Source: CAZWRK01 sp964635875 (lineage in GTDB: Bacteria; Pseudomonadota; Gammaproteobacteria; Burkholderiales; Aquaspirillaceae). From it: a stretch of DNA of 5,310 bases. The notes under the pieces are model-generated. The model was not told the DNA's origin. It made no database searches and saw nothing but the letters and a program-made list of their open reading frames with translations. Shown in pieces: positions 1 to 4,739 of the stretch (the first letter of the stretch is position 1; the number at the start of each line of letters is the position of its first letter). Made by a program: the position numbers and the translations under genes. The DNA is taken from positions 1 to 5,310 of the forward strand of contig CAZWRK010000214.1 of NCBI GenBank assembly GCA_964635875.1. The letters run 5' to 3'.

Positions 1-12
1 GAAAGGTTCTTT

Positions 13-201
13 ATGAACGATGAAGAAAAGACTACCGCCGCTCCGGAAGCGACTGGTGCCGAGGCCCCCGCCGAGGAAACCACCGCCCCTGAAGCCGGTG
101 AGGAAACTTCTACTCCTGAAGGATCTCCTGAAGCCGCCGCTCCTGAAGCCGCGGAAGACGAAGATCTCGAAGAAGACGAAGACGACGGCGAAGAAGAATA
201 A
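13..201 (+). CDS. small highly acidic, disordered protein
   Basis: The 62-residue product has 26 Asp/Glu, a single Lys, no Arg and no aromatic residue. Residues 1-48 are an Ala/Pro/Glu/Thr mixture with loose repeats of the type T-x-A-P-E-A; the last 14 residues are almost purely acidic. It should be intrinsically disordered and strongly negative. The start is supported by GAAAGG at 1-6, six bases before ATG, although the window begins here and upstream context is missing. The OB-fold gene follows after 53 bases. I do not recognise a family. Acidic tails of this kind are known as protein-interaction or DNA-mimic segments (for example the C-terminal tails of bacterial and T7-type SSBs), so a role as a partner of the downstream SSB-like protein is a guess. 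It could also be the C-terminal part of a longer gene broken upstream, but the good ribosome binding site argues against that. Confidence 0.7.
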   Translation: MNDEEKTTAAPEATGAEAPAEETTAPEAGEETSTPEGSPEAAAPEAAEDEDLEEDEDDGEEE

Positions 202-219
202 AAAATTCTTTTCGCGCCA

Positions 220-228
220 TGGTAAAAT
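220..228 (+). promoter_or_regulatory. possible extended -10 promoter element
   Basis: TGGTAAAAT fits the extended -10 form (TG, one base, then a hexamer one mismatch from TATAAT) in an AT-rich gap upstream of the SSB-like gene. No convincing -35 lies at the right distance, and AT-rich gaps often give such matches by chance. An 8-bp AT-only inverted repeat (200-207 with 233-240) flanks it. The call is weak. Confidence 0.22.
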
Positions 229-254
229 CATTAATTTTTTAGGAAAGGATCTCT

Positions 255-701
255 ATGGGAGATTGGCAAGAAGCAAAGGAGCCGCAATACCCGTCAGTCC
301 GCTGGACTGAGCAGGCCGCCTCGCAAGAGGAAGCGAATAAGACCGTGTACCTCGGTCCGGTAATACAAGGTATTTTGATCGGCCGCAAGCACGATGTCGG
401 TGTAAACAATTCCAGTGTTTACAACATCCAGCTGCAGGACGGAACCGTTGTCACCGTTTGGGGATCCACGGTCCTTGATCCGAAGATGCAGATCGTGCCT
501 GATAATTCCGAAGTAAGAATCACCTTCGAAGGTTTCCAAAAAGCGAAGGTGGCCGGCCGCAAGCCCTGGAAAAAGTTTAAAGTTGAATTCGCAAAACCGG
601 TAACTACGTTCCAGGAAGCTGCTCCGCAGCAGCCGATGCAAGGAGGCTACCAAGCTCCTGCCGGCGGGCAAGTTGCAGCTCCGACTGACGAAGGCTACTA
701 A
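255..701 (+). CDS. probable OB-fold single-stranded DNA-binding protein (phage SSB-like)
   Basis: The product has 148 residues. Residues 31-113 read as alternating beta strands: a GPVIQGILIG strand, a Val-Tyr-Asn-Ile-Gln-Leu strand, a TVVTVWG strand, a turn, then Glu-Val-Arg-Ile-Thr-Phe and a basic strand around the Lys-Pro-Trp-Lys-Lys stretch. This is the pattern of a five-stranded OB barrel with basic and aromatic residues able to contact DNA. Residues 114-148 are a flexible Gln/Pro/Gly/Ala tail ending Thr-Asp-Glu-Gly-Tyr, like SSB tails but without the usual strongly acidic tip. AGGAAAGGA (241-249) lies five bases before ATG, a strong ribosome binding site. Company with nucleases and a resolvase supports a role coating ssDNA during replication or recombination. 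The fold is inferred from the strand pattern and gene context; another OB-fold nucleic-acid-binding protein is possible. An opposite-strand ORF over the same bases is a shadow. Confidence 0.6.
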   Translation: MGDWQEAKEPQYPSVRWTEQAASQEEANKTVYLGPVIQGILIGRKHDVGVNNSSVYNIQLQDGTVVTVWGSTVLDPKMQIVPDNSEVRITFEGFQKAKVAGRKPWKKFKVEFAKPVTTFQEAAPQQPMQGGYQAPAGGQVAAPTDEGY

Positions 702-725
702 AGCGAAGCAGTACATTAAGATCTA

Positions 726-964
726 AAAACTGGCCAGCGGATCGGGGAATGGTAGACCTGCTTAATCACCAGGTCGGCGCGAACGACAGACCGATCAATA
801 CCGTACCTTACAGTCATTCCAAGGGATCGGGGACGAAAGCGGTAGAGCAACCTGGGTGATTCCCGTTGGTAAGTAGACCCTCAAAAGTTTATTTATTCGA
901 CAAAAGGAAGCTCGCTGAAAGAAGCGATTTACATTTTCGCTTCTCCGGTCCGCTGGCCAGTTTT
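726..964 (+). ncRNA. candidate large structured noncoding RNA (about 240 nt), family unknown
   Basis: This segment has no ORF of note, yet its ends pair: 726-745 with 945-964 gives 19 Watson-Crick pairs and one G-U pair with no bulge, and 746-749 with 941-944 could add four more. Inside are a hairpin 755-760/770-775 (GACCTG with CAGGTC, 9-base loop), a helix 746-753/813-820 enclosing it (6 Watson-Crick plus 2 wobble pairs), a hairpin 849-868 (CAAC with GTTG, then GGG with CCC after a two-base bulge, loop TGATT), and a hairpin 920-927/937-944 (8 perfect pairs) whose 3' end abuts the closing stem, allowing coaxial stacking. The loops at 764-768 and 857-861 are complementary. The closing stem is followed by TTTTATTT, which could aid 3'-end formation. 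Strand is taken from the neighbouring genes; the pairs would largely form on the other strand too, apart from G-U positions. I do not recognise a tRNA, tmRNA, RNase P RNA, SRP RNA or riboswitch core. It is much shorter than GOLLD or ROOL RNAs. Confidence 0.62.
726..964. repeat. 20-bp inverted repeat bounding the noncoding segment
   Basis: At the DNA level the arms 726-745 and 945-964 differ at one position (A-T against G-C, tolerated as G-U in RNA). Each arm contains the 8-bp palindrome CTGGCCAG (730-737 and 953-960). The repeat may simply be the terminal stem of an RNA, but it also resembles terminal inverted repeats of a small nonautonomous element. I see no clear target-site duplication: the flanks read ATCTA on the left and ATTTA on the right. 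Confidence 0.85.
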
Positions 965-987
965 ATTTAATCATTATCAAAAAAATC

Positions 988-1030
988 AGAGGTTGCAGCC
1001 AACCATTTCCGTTGCTGCAATAAATCCTCT
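988..1030 (+). promoter_or_regulatory. leader hairpin upstream of a gene without Shine-Dalgarno site
   Basis: TTGCAGC (993-999) pairs with GCTGCAA (1014-1020) and, across a one-sided five-base bulge (1021-1025), AGAGG (988-992) pairs with CCTCT (1026-1030). The structure ends eight bases before the ATG at 1039, inside the zone a ribosome would cover. No purine-rich ribosome binding site is visible between the hairpin and the start. It could be a translational operator, a structural ribosome-landing site, or a 3' processing signal for the RNA upstream. It does not look like an intrinsic terminator, since no U-run follows. Confidence 0.45.
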
Positions 1031-1038
1031 CCACGCCT

Positions 1039-1530
1039 ATGCAAATCAAAAAAATAAAACGCGGTTACTCCAAGAGTATTAATACCGCCAATTACGGCGC
1101 ACCCGAATCCTGGGTCCGCTGCGAAGCGGAATTCGAATCAGAGGTTGAAACTTCCGATGATCCGATCCAGGTGTCGCAGATCCTGCACGACACGGCCAAG
1201 AAGATGGTCATCGATGACATCAATGCCATCGTGAAAAATATCCGCGCCGCTGCAGCCGGGCAAAAACCGGCCGCTCCCGCGCCGGCTCCCGCGGTTCCCG
1301 CTTACCCGGCCAATGCGGCCCCTGCTCCGGCTCCGCAAAATTTTACCCCGCCGGCTACTTCGACCCCTGCTCCTGCTGCGCCGAGTGCCCCCTCTGCTCC
1401 TGCAGCTCCTGCCGGCACCTCGATTGGAACCGGCCAACCATCACAGATTCCGGGGATGGGAAATTTAAGACCGTTGGCTAATGGTGCCGCCGCAAGCAAC
1501 CCGCCTGCCGGATCACCCCGGAGGCTCTAA
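1039..1530 (+). CDS. phage protein with small conserved-looking domain and Pro/Ala-rich tail
   Basis: The product has 163 residues in two parts. Residues 1-70 look folded: a basic start (Ile-Lys-Lys-Ile-Lys-Arg), the segment INTANYGAPESWVRCEAEFE likely forming two strands, then a helix from about 44 to 70. The layout resembles, from memory, a group of small phage proteins starting with a basic strand and an Asn-Tyr-Gly/Asn-x-Glu-type strand pair, found beside recombination genes; no function is known to me. Residues 75-163 are low-complexity Pro/Ala with Gln, Thr and Gly, ending Pro-Arg-Arg-Leu, and are presumably disordered. An in-frame stop at 1021 leaves ATG 1039 as the only usual start, yet no Shine-Dalgarno site precedes it. 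The stop overlaps the nuclease start by one base (TAATG), so the two are probably translationally coupled and may act together. The high GC of the tail produces opposite-strand shadow ORFs. Confidence 0.8.
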   Translation: MQIKKIKRGYSKSINTANYGAPESWVRCEAEFESEVETSDDPIQVSQILHDTAKKMVIDDINAIVKNIRAAAAGQKPAAPAPAPAVPAYPANAAPAPAPQNFTPPATSTPAPAAPSAPSAPAAPAGTSIGTGQPSQIPGMGNLRPLANGAAASNPPAGSPRRL

Positions 1531-2678
1531 TGACCCTCATTAACCACATCCCAAACTGCGAGCCGAAGATCTTTGATAAGGACGATTACTACAAGGATCT
1601 GGAATTTATTTCCTTCTCCGGGCTCAGGGTCTTCAGCAAATGCGAAACGCTTTACCGCGACACCTTCATAACCAAAACGTACGAAGAACCCGATCATGAC
1701 TACTTCATCTATGGCAAACTGGTGGATGCCATGATCACGGAGAACAAGCAGTATCTCGAAGACAACTTTATAATGGTCGAACGCAAATCGAACATCGAGG
1801 ATGCTTTGAAGTTTGAAAATAACATCAAAGAGCTGAAGCTCGAAATCGAATCGCTTGCCGAAAAAGTTAAGAAGGGCAACCAGGTGGCCATTAAAGGAGT
1901 TGCTAAACGCGAAAAGGAAATCGCGGAATTCGAGAATCGCCTGTCTGCAATTAAAAACATCGCCACCAAACAACAGATTACTCCGGCGATGTGGAGAGAA
2001 GCGGAAGCAACTGCCCTGGCAGTCAAGACCCATCCGTATTTTCAGAACATGGAATTTACGGAACTCACTTCGCAGCAGGTCTTCACCTGCGACATTAACG
2101 GAGTGAAGCGCAAGGGCAAACTCGATCACTTAAAACTTTCCCCGAAGGTCCGGGAAATGTACGGCCTTTACAAAGCTAACATGATCGACTTCCCTGAGCT
2201 GCAGAAGCAGCTGGCCCAACTGGACCCGCGCGACAAGTGGGCGATCATTACGGACCTGAAGACCTGTTACTCCATCCAAAAGTTGGAACCGTGGCACTAC
2301 CGCGGCCAGCTGAAGATGTACCAGGATCTTGTCGCAGCTACCTTACTCATTCCGGTGCAGAATATTACCTGCCAAATCCTCGCCGGCGACAAACCAAGCA
2401 ACACGTTCAAGATGGCAGAAGTGTTCCGCTTCACCCAGGAGGTCCTCGATGACATCGCACCGGACATCGAAGCCTGGTGCCAAAAATGGAAAGTGGCCAT
2501 GGACACTCAGACCTTCGTTTCCGACAAACAGAAGAACGGTACCAAGCAAACCTGTTTTACCTGCAGCGACTGCCGCTTCTGCCCGCTGTCGAATAAACCC
2601 GGAGAACCGGTCGTGATCTCCGCGCCAAGATTCAGCCAGGAAACTGTCTTAGACACTTCCGAGGTAATCGTGGAGTAA
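1530..2678 (+). CDS. PD-(D/E)XK nuclease, RecB/Cas4/RecE-like, probable Fe-S cluster
   Basis: The product has 382 residues. The N-terminal motif SFSGLRVFSKCETLYRD (about 28-44) matches the Ser-x-x-Leu-x-x-(Tyr/Phe)-x-x-Cys signature of RecB-family nucleases, followed by YGKLVDAMI (61-69), the usual Gly-x-x-(His/Val)-(Asp) helix position. Catalytic residues are visible as D199 (KGKLDHL), D242 and K244 (TDLKT), then the Q260/Y264 motif (YRGQLKMYQ). Four cysteines, C342, C345, C348 and C351, sit near the C-terminus; with C38 they fit the one-plus-three arrangement that binds a 4Fe-4S cluster in AddB and Cas4. Residues 83-145 form a charged helical, probably coiled-coil, insertion. Such enzymes degrade or resect DNA ends, here probably for phage recombination or replication. 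GGAGG (1520-1524) lies five bases before ATG. No RecT-type partner is recognisable in the window. Superfamily is confident; exact activity (5'-3' exonuclease or other) is inferred. Confidence 0.85.
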   Translation: MTLINHIPNCEPKIFDKDDYYKDLEFISFSGLRVFSKCETLYRDTFITKTYEEPDHDYFIYGKLVDAMITENKQYLEDNFIMVERKSNIEDALKFENNIKELKLEIESLAEKVKKGNQVAIKGVAKREKEIAEFENRLSAIKNIATKQQITPAMWREAEATALAVKTHPYFQNMEFTELTSQQVFTCDINGVKRKGKLDHLKLSPKVREMYGLYKANMIDFPELQKQLAQLDPRDKWAIITDLKTCYSIQKLEPWHYRGQLKMYQDLVAATLLIPVQNITCQILAGDKPSNTFKMAEVFRFTQEVLDDIAPDIEAWCQKWKVAMDTQTFVSDKQKNGTKQTCFTCSDCRFCPLSNKPGEPVVISAPRFSQETVLDTSEVIVE

Positions 2679-2680
2679 TT

Positions 2681-2998
2681 ATGGACTTCATAGCTCAGAG
2701 CCTGGCCAAGCTCGCCAGGCTGCATAACTGGACGGTTATCGATTGGCAGGAAAAAATAAAAATGATCAGCTTCGCGAACGCCGTCGGCCAGGAGTGCCGG
2801 ATAAATGTTTACACATCTACGATGACTGCTGGTGTTGTTTTCCCCGACTTGAAAAATCCGACCGGTCGCCGCAAGCAGGAGTTCGTATATGATCTCACCT
2901 ACAAAGATCTCGGTAAGCTATTTGCCGGAATTGCCCCGGCTGGCTGTTATAAGGGCCGCGCAGCATTACGGGTACCGCTACCTGGGAGAAAAAGCTGA
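2681..2998 (+). CDS. small phage protein of unknown function, paralogue of the next gene
   Basis: The product has 105 residues. An N-terminal helix (4-15, IAQSLAKLARLH) leads to strands around NWTVIDW, then a RINVYTSTMT segment (40-49), a GRRK turn (62-65) and a helix near 75-82. The same order (helix, His plus aromatic, Arg-Ile-Asn-Val-Tyr, Thr-rich strand, Gly-Arg-Arg, helix) appears in the next gene, so the pair looks like a tandem duplication. The start has GGAG (2672-2675) five bases upstream and lies two bases after the nuclease stop. The C-terminus (about 83-105) matches the sister protein poorly, and its codons are also read in another frame by the downstream gene. I do not recognise a function. 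The Arg-Ile-Asn-Val-Tyr domain recalls small proteins common in phage and metagenome contigs, from memory only. Confidence 0.72.
   Translation: MDFIAQSLAKLARLHNWTVIDWQEKIKMISFANAVGQECRINVYTSTMTAGVVFPDLKNPTGRRKQEFVYDLTYKDLGKLFAGIAPAGCYKGRAALRVPLPGRKS
2877..2881 (+). promoter_or_regulatory. internal Shine-Dalgarno site for the overlapping gene at 2889
   Basis: AGGAG lies inside the preceding coding region, seven bases before the ATG at 2889, which is ideal spacing. It decides the start of the second paralogue: the next in-frame ATG (3006) would remove the first helix and the aromatic strand shared with the sister protein. Confidence 0.65.
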
Positions 2999-3245
2999 TC
3001 GTTCGATGCTGCGGTTCTGCCGCAAAGAGAAGGGCCGCAGCATCCGGATCAACGTTTACTACACGACCAGAACGGTGCAAACGACACTCGACCATTGGAA
3101 GCACGGCCGCCGGCAGCTGACCCGCCGGAACATCTCAATGGGTCTGCTTAAAAAAATCCTGCAATATCCAAGACTGCATACCGGCCGCGGATATTTCGAA
3201 AAACCAGTTAAAAAAGAAGGCGACAAACTATGGGTAACAATATGA
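2889..3245 (+). CDS. small phage protein of unknown function, second paralogue
   Basis: The product has 118 residues. After a 14-residue leader come a helix (15-26, LPRLAVIRAAQH), a strand around YGYRYLG, the RINVYYTT segment (53-60), HGRRQLTRRNIS (72-83), a helix (85-92) and a closing HTGRGYFEK motif (97-105). Arg-Ile-Asn-Val-Tyr and Gly-Arg-Arg fall at matching distances in the preceding protein. The protein is rich in Arg and Lys, which would suit nucleic-acid contact, but that is a guess. Its first 110 bases overlap the previous gene in another frame. The strong internal AGGAG site and the match of the overlapped part to the sister protein's N-terminus argue that translation really starts at 2889 or a nearby TTG. 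An alternative is a +1 frameshift joining both into one two-domain protein. Its stop overlaps the next gene. Confidence 0.68.
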   Translation: MISPTKISVSYLPELPRLAVIRAAQHYGYRYLGEKADRSMLRFCRKEKGRSIRINVYYTTRTVQTTLDHWKHGRRQLTRRNISMGLLKKILQYPRLHTGRGYFEKPVKKEGDKLWVTI

Positions 3246-3544
3246 AAATCATCAACATCATCGTTCCGGATTTGGATGTTCGCGATTCTGCCGGGACCAT
3301 GAAGATAGCCGAGCCGGTCGTGGTAGCTGTCGGGCTCCCGCTGGATCACGTCGCCGCAATTTTAGCCGGCGTATACATGCAGGTCGCAAAGGATTTTCTC
3401 CGGACATCCCGTTCTAACAGGACCATCTCCTACCAGGAGCACTCCGAGATCGTGGATGTCATGGAGAAAATCCACGAAAAATACATAAGTAAGTATATCG
3501 AAGAAAATTTATTCAACAACGAAAATGAAAATCCAATATCCTAA
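3230..3544 (+). CDS. phage protein of unknown function
   Basis: The product has 104 residues. A beta-rich start (KIINIIVPDLDV) and a hydrophobic stretch (about 26-50, containing EPVVVAVGLPLDHVAAILAG) are followed by a predicted helix ending near residue 58 and a charged helix from about 68 to 97 (HSEIVDVMEKIHEKYISKYI). The hydrophobic stretch is broken by Pro, Asp and His and does not look like a transmembrane segment. I do not recognise a family. GAAGG (3216-3220) nine bases upstream favours ATG 3230; a second ATG at 3242 forms an ATGA junction with the previous stop and could equally be used, giving a product four residues shorter. The 3' end overlaps the exonuclease gene by 20 bases, so the two are probably coupled. 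Confidence 0.68.
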   Translation: MGNNMKIINIIVPDLDVRDSAGTMKIAEPVVVAVGLPLDHVAAILAGVYMQVAKDFLRTSRSNRTISYQEHSEIVDVMEKIHEKYISKYIEENLFNNENENPIS

Positions 3545-4187
3545 AAACTATCTTGTGTTCGATACCGAAACCACCGGCCTTGATTCAACCAAAGACCGGA
3601 TCGTAGAGATCGCCGCGCTTCAGGTATTCGAAGGCAAGGAACCGGTGCAGTTTCAAAAATTAATCAAGTGGAAAGATTCGATCGGAGATAAGTGCACCGA
3701 AATCACCGGGATCACTCAGGCAGAAGTCGATGAAAAAGGAGAAGATCCGAACATCGTCTTCAAAGAATTTTACGAGCTCATGGCTCCCCAGGGAATTCGG
3801 CCGCTGCCGCTTATCGGTCATAATATAATCAAGTTCGACATTCCGTTTTTGCTGGCCACCGGAATGTTCAGTTCCTGGGACGGTTTCATGATCGACCGTT
3901 ATATCTGGAACCATTCGGTAGACACCGCGGCTCTGTTCAAAGCAAAAAAGCTGCAGCAAGAATGGATGTGGTACGAAGACTTCATGCACTATGGAGTACG
4001 CGCTCTCGATACCAGGGTACAGGGATTAAAATTCAACGTTGGAGTTTGTTGTGACGAGCTCGGCATTTCCCGCGAAGGGATAAAACAGCACCGGGCATTG
4101 GCCGATGTCATGCTGACCAACGAGATCTATAAAAAGTTATGCGAAATCGATACCCAGGTACCTGCTACCGCTGCGGCAAACGCGTAG
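3525..4187 (+). CDS. DnaQ-like (DEDDh) 3'-5' exonuclease
   Basis: The product has 220 residues. All exonuclease motifs are present: Exo I VFDTETTGLD with D13 and E15; Exo II GHNIIKFDIPFL with H99, N100 and D105; Exo III QHRALADV with H189 and D194, the His-x4-Asp form that marks the DEDDh group (DnaQ/epsilon, RNase T, the exonuclease domain of PolC). ITGIT at 60-64, with T61-G62-I63, is the usual substrate-side motif of this family. The enzyme should remove nucleotides from 3' ends using two metal ions. It is a stand-alone domain with a short Ala-rich C-terminal tail and no polymerase or UvrC/GIY-YIG fusion. It may proofread for a phage or host polymerase, or trim 3' overhangs in recombination. 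There is no good Shine-Dalgarno site before ATG 3525; translation probably depends on coupling to the overlapping upstream gene. The catalytic family call is secure; the role is inferred. Confidence 0.93.
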   Translation: MKIQYPKNYLVFDTETTGLDSTKDRIVEIAALQVFEGKEPVQFQKLIKWKDSIGDKCTEITGITQAEVDEKGEDPNIVFKEFYELMAPQGIRPLPLIGHNIIKFDIPFLLATGMFSSWDGFMIDRYIWNHSVDTAALFKAKKLQQEWMWYEDFMHYGVRALDTRVQGLKFNVGVCCDELGISREGIKQHRALADVMLTNEIYKKLCEIDTQVPATAAANA

Positions 4188-4207
4188 AAGTTGGCCAGGG
4201 CCACTTC
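4187..4207 (+). other. small intercistronic hairpin at the exonuclease stop codon
   Basis: GAAG (4187-4190) pairs with CTTC (4204-4207) and TGGC (4192-4195) with GCCA (4200-4203), with one bulged T and a CAGG loop. It begins on the last base of the TAG stop. The 88-base gap up to 4276 holds no other gene; AGTTGGC (4189-4195) could alternatively pair with GCCAACT (4241-4247). No U-run follows, so it is not an intrinsic terminator. It may stabilise or space the message, or be chance. Confidence 0.3.
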
Positions 4208-4275
4208 GAACGACACCGTGGCGGCTGGCGAGTGCAACATGCCAACTGCGCTATCGAACATCGGGAGAATAAAAA

Positions 4276-4524
4276 ATGATCGCAAAGTATGTGATCGCGG
4301 AAGAAGACGGTTTCGAGGTCCCGTTTATTTTTCCGGAGGTTGTGAACCATCATCAAGCTATCCATGGCCACATGAAAATTCTAAGTGCCGGCAAGGTCGT
4401 TTGGCACGAAGGGGATCTCAGCGTGTCAATGGGAAGCATCAGCCTCAATATCGATTGCGATAGAGAGCGGCAGGCCAAAGACCTCGAACTGATCCACAAT
4501 TTTATAAATAAATTTTATTATTAA
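4276..4524 (+). CDS. small conserved-type phage protein of unknown function
   Basis: The product has 82 residues. It opens with a strand (MIAKYVIAEE), then GFEVPFIFPEVVNHHQA (12-28), a SAGKVVWHEG segment (37-46), a VSMGSISLNID strand (50-60) and a C-terminal helix (about 64-80) ending in Lys-Phe-Tyr-Tyr. The order Gly-Phe-Glu-Val-Pro, Phe-Pro-Glu, Ser-Ala-Gly-x-Val and a Ser-rich strand resembles, from memory, a widespread family of small phage proteins encoded near replication and recombination genes; no activity is known to me. GGGAG (4263-4267), eight bases before ATG, supports the start. A TTG-initiated ORF over 4191-4463 in another frame is a shadow: its composition lacks protein-like strand and helix patterns. 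Confidence 0.78.
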   Translation: MIAKYVIAEEDGFEVPFIFPEVVNHHQAIHGHMKILSAGKVVWHEGDLSVSMGSISLNIDCDRERQAKDLELIHNFINKFYY

Positions 4525-4525
4525 C

Positions 4526-4738
4526 ATGAAATATAATTTTGGCGACAAAGGAGTGTGGCGGTGCCCGGCCAGTGAAAATCATAAAGCGCAGCGGATCCCT
4601 GCAGTAGTATTGGAACATACGAAAGAAGGCGCGCTTTACATCTTCACTTTCAAACCGATCCGGAAAGGCTGGAACAATTTGACCGGCCGCACCGCAACGA
4701 TTCTGCCAAGTGATTTCGAGAAGGGGGCGAAAAAATAA
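4526..4738 (+). CDS. small phage protein, possible SH3-like barrel, unknown function
   Basis: The product has 70 residues. The pattern is mostly beta: KYNFGDKGVWRCP, then IPAVVLEHT, ALYIFTF and TATILPSDFEKG, which together suggest a small SH3-like or other five-strand barrel, with basic residues spread through it. It has no catalytic motif. It begins one base after the previous stop and has no visible Shine-Dalgarno site, so it is probably translated by re-initiation. I do not recognise the family. Confidence 0.68.
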   Translation: MKYNFGDKGVWRCPASENHKAQRIPAVVLEHTKEGALYIFTFKPIRKGWNNLTGRTATILPSDFEKGAKK

Positions 4739-4739
4739 A

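Noticed and set aside
20..310. 96-residue Lys/Pro/Arg-rich ORF in an overlapping frame
   Set aside because: It is the frame-shifted reading of the Glu-rich acidic gene (GAA read as AAG) and runs into the SSB-like gene. It has no ribosome binding site of its own.
294..716. 140-residue opposite-strand ORF over the SSB-like gene
   Set aside because: It lies antisense to a well-supported gene with a good start, and its composition is not protein-like. The whole window is otherwise plus strand.
640..726. Sigma70 promoter for the structured RNA (TTGCAG, 17 bases, TACTAA)
   Set aside because: Both hexamers match the consensus at only about three of six positions and lie in the 3' end of the SSB-like coding region. 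The RNA may instead be cut from a longer transcript.
838..868. Bases resembling tRNA D-arm (GGTAGAGCA) and a shortened T-arm (GGGTGATTCCC)
   Set aside because: No acceptor stem, anticodon arm or 3' end fits around them at tRNA spacing, and the T-loop is too short. No tmRNA tag reading frame or matching ends are seen either. Probably coincidence within the structured RNA.
945..968. Intrinsic terminator formed by the 3' arm of the stem plus TTTTATTT
   Set aside because: The matching arm is about 200 bases upstream, so it is not a local terminator hairpin. The local hairpin (920-944) is separated from the T-run by 16 bases. A role in 3'-end formation remains possible but is unsupported.
1261..1500. 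Repeated Pro/Ala codons as a DNA repeat array
   Set aside because: The repetition is low-complexity coding for a disordered tail, without a fixed unit length or spacer pattern, so it is not a CRISPR or tandem-repeat array.
1527..2129. 200-residue opposite-strand ORF over the nuclease N-terminal half
   Set aside because: The plus-strand frame carries the nuclease motifs. The antisense reading shows strings of Phe and Leu from the complement of Lys/Glu codons, a usual shadow effect.
4191..4463. 90-residue ORF starting at TTG in the gap after the exonuclease
   Set aside because: It has no ribosome binding site, overlaps the better-supported gene at 4276 in another frame, and shows no regular secondary-structure pattern.
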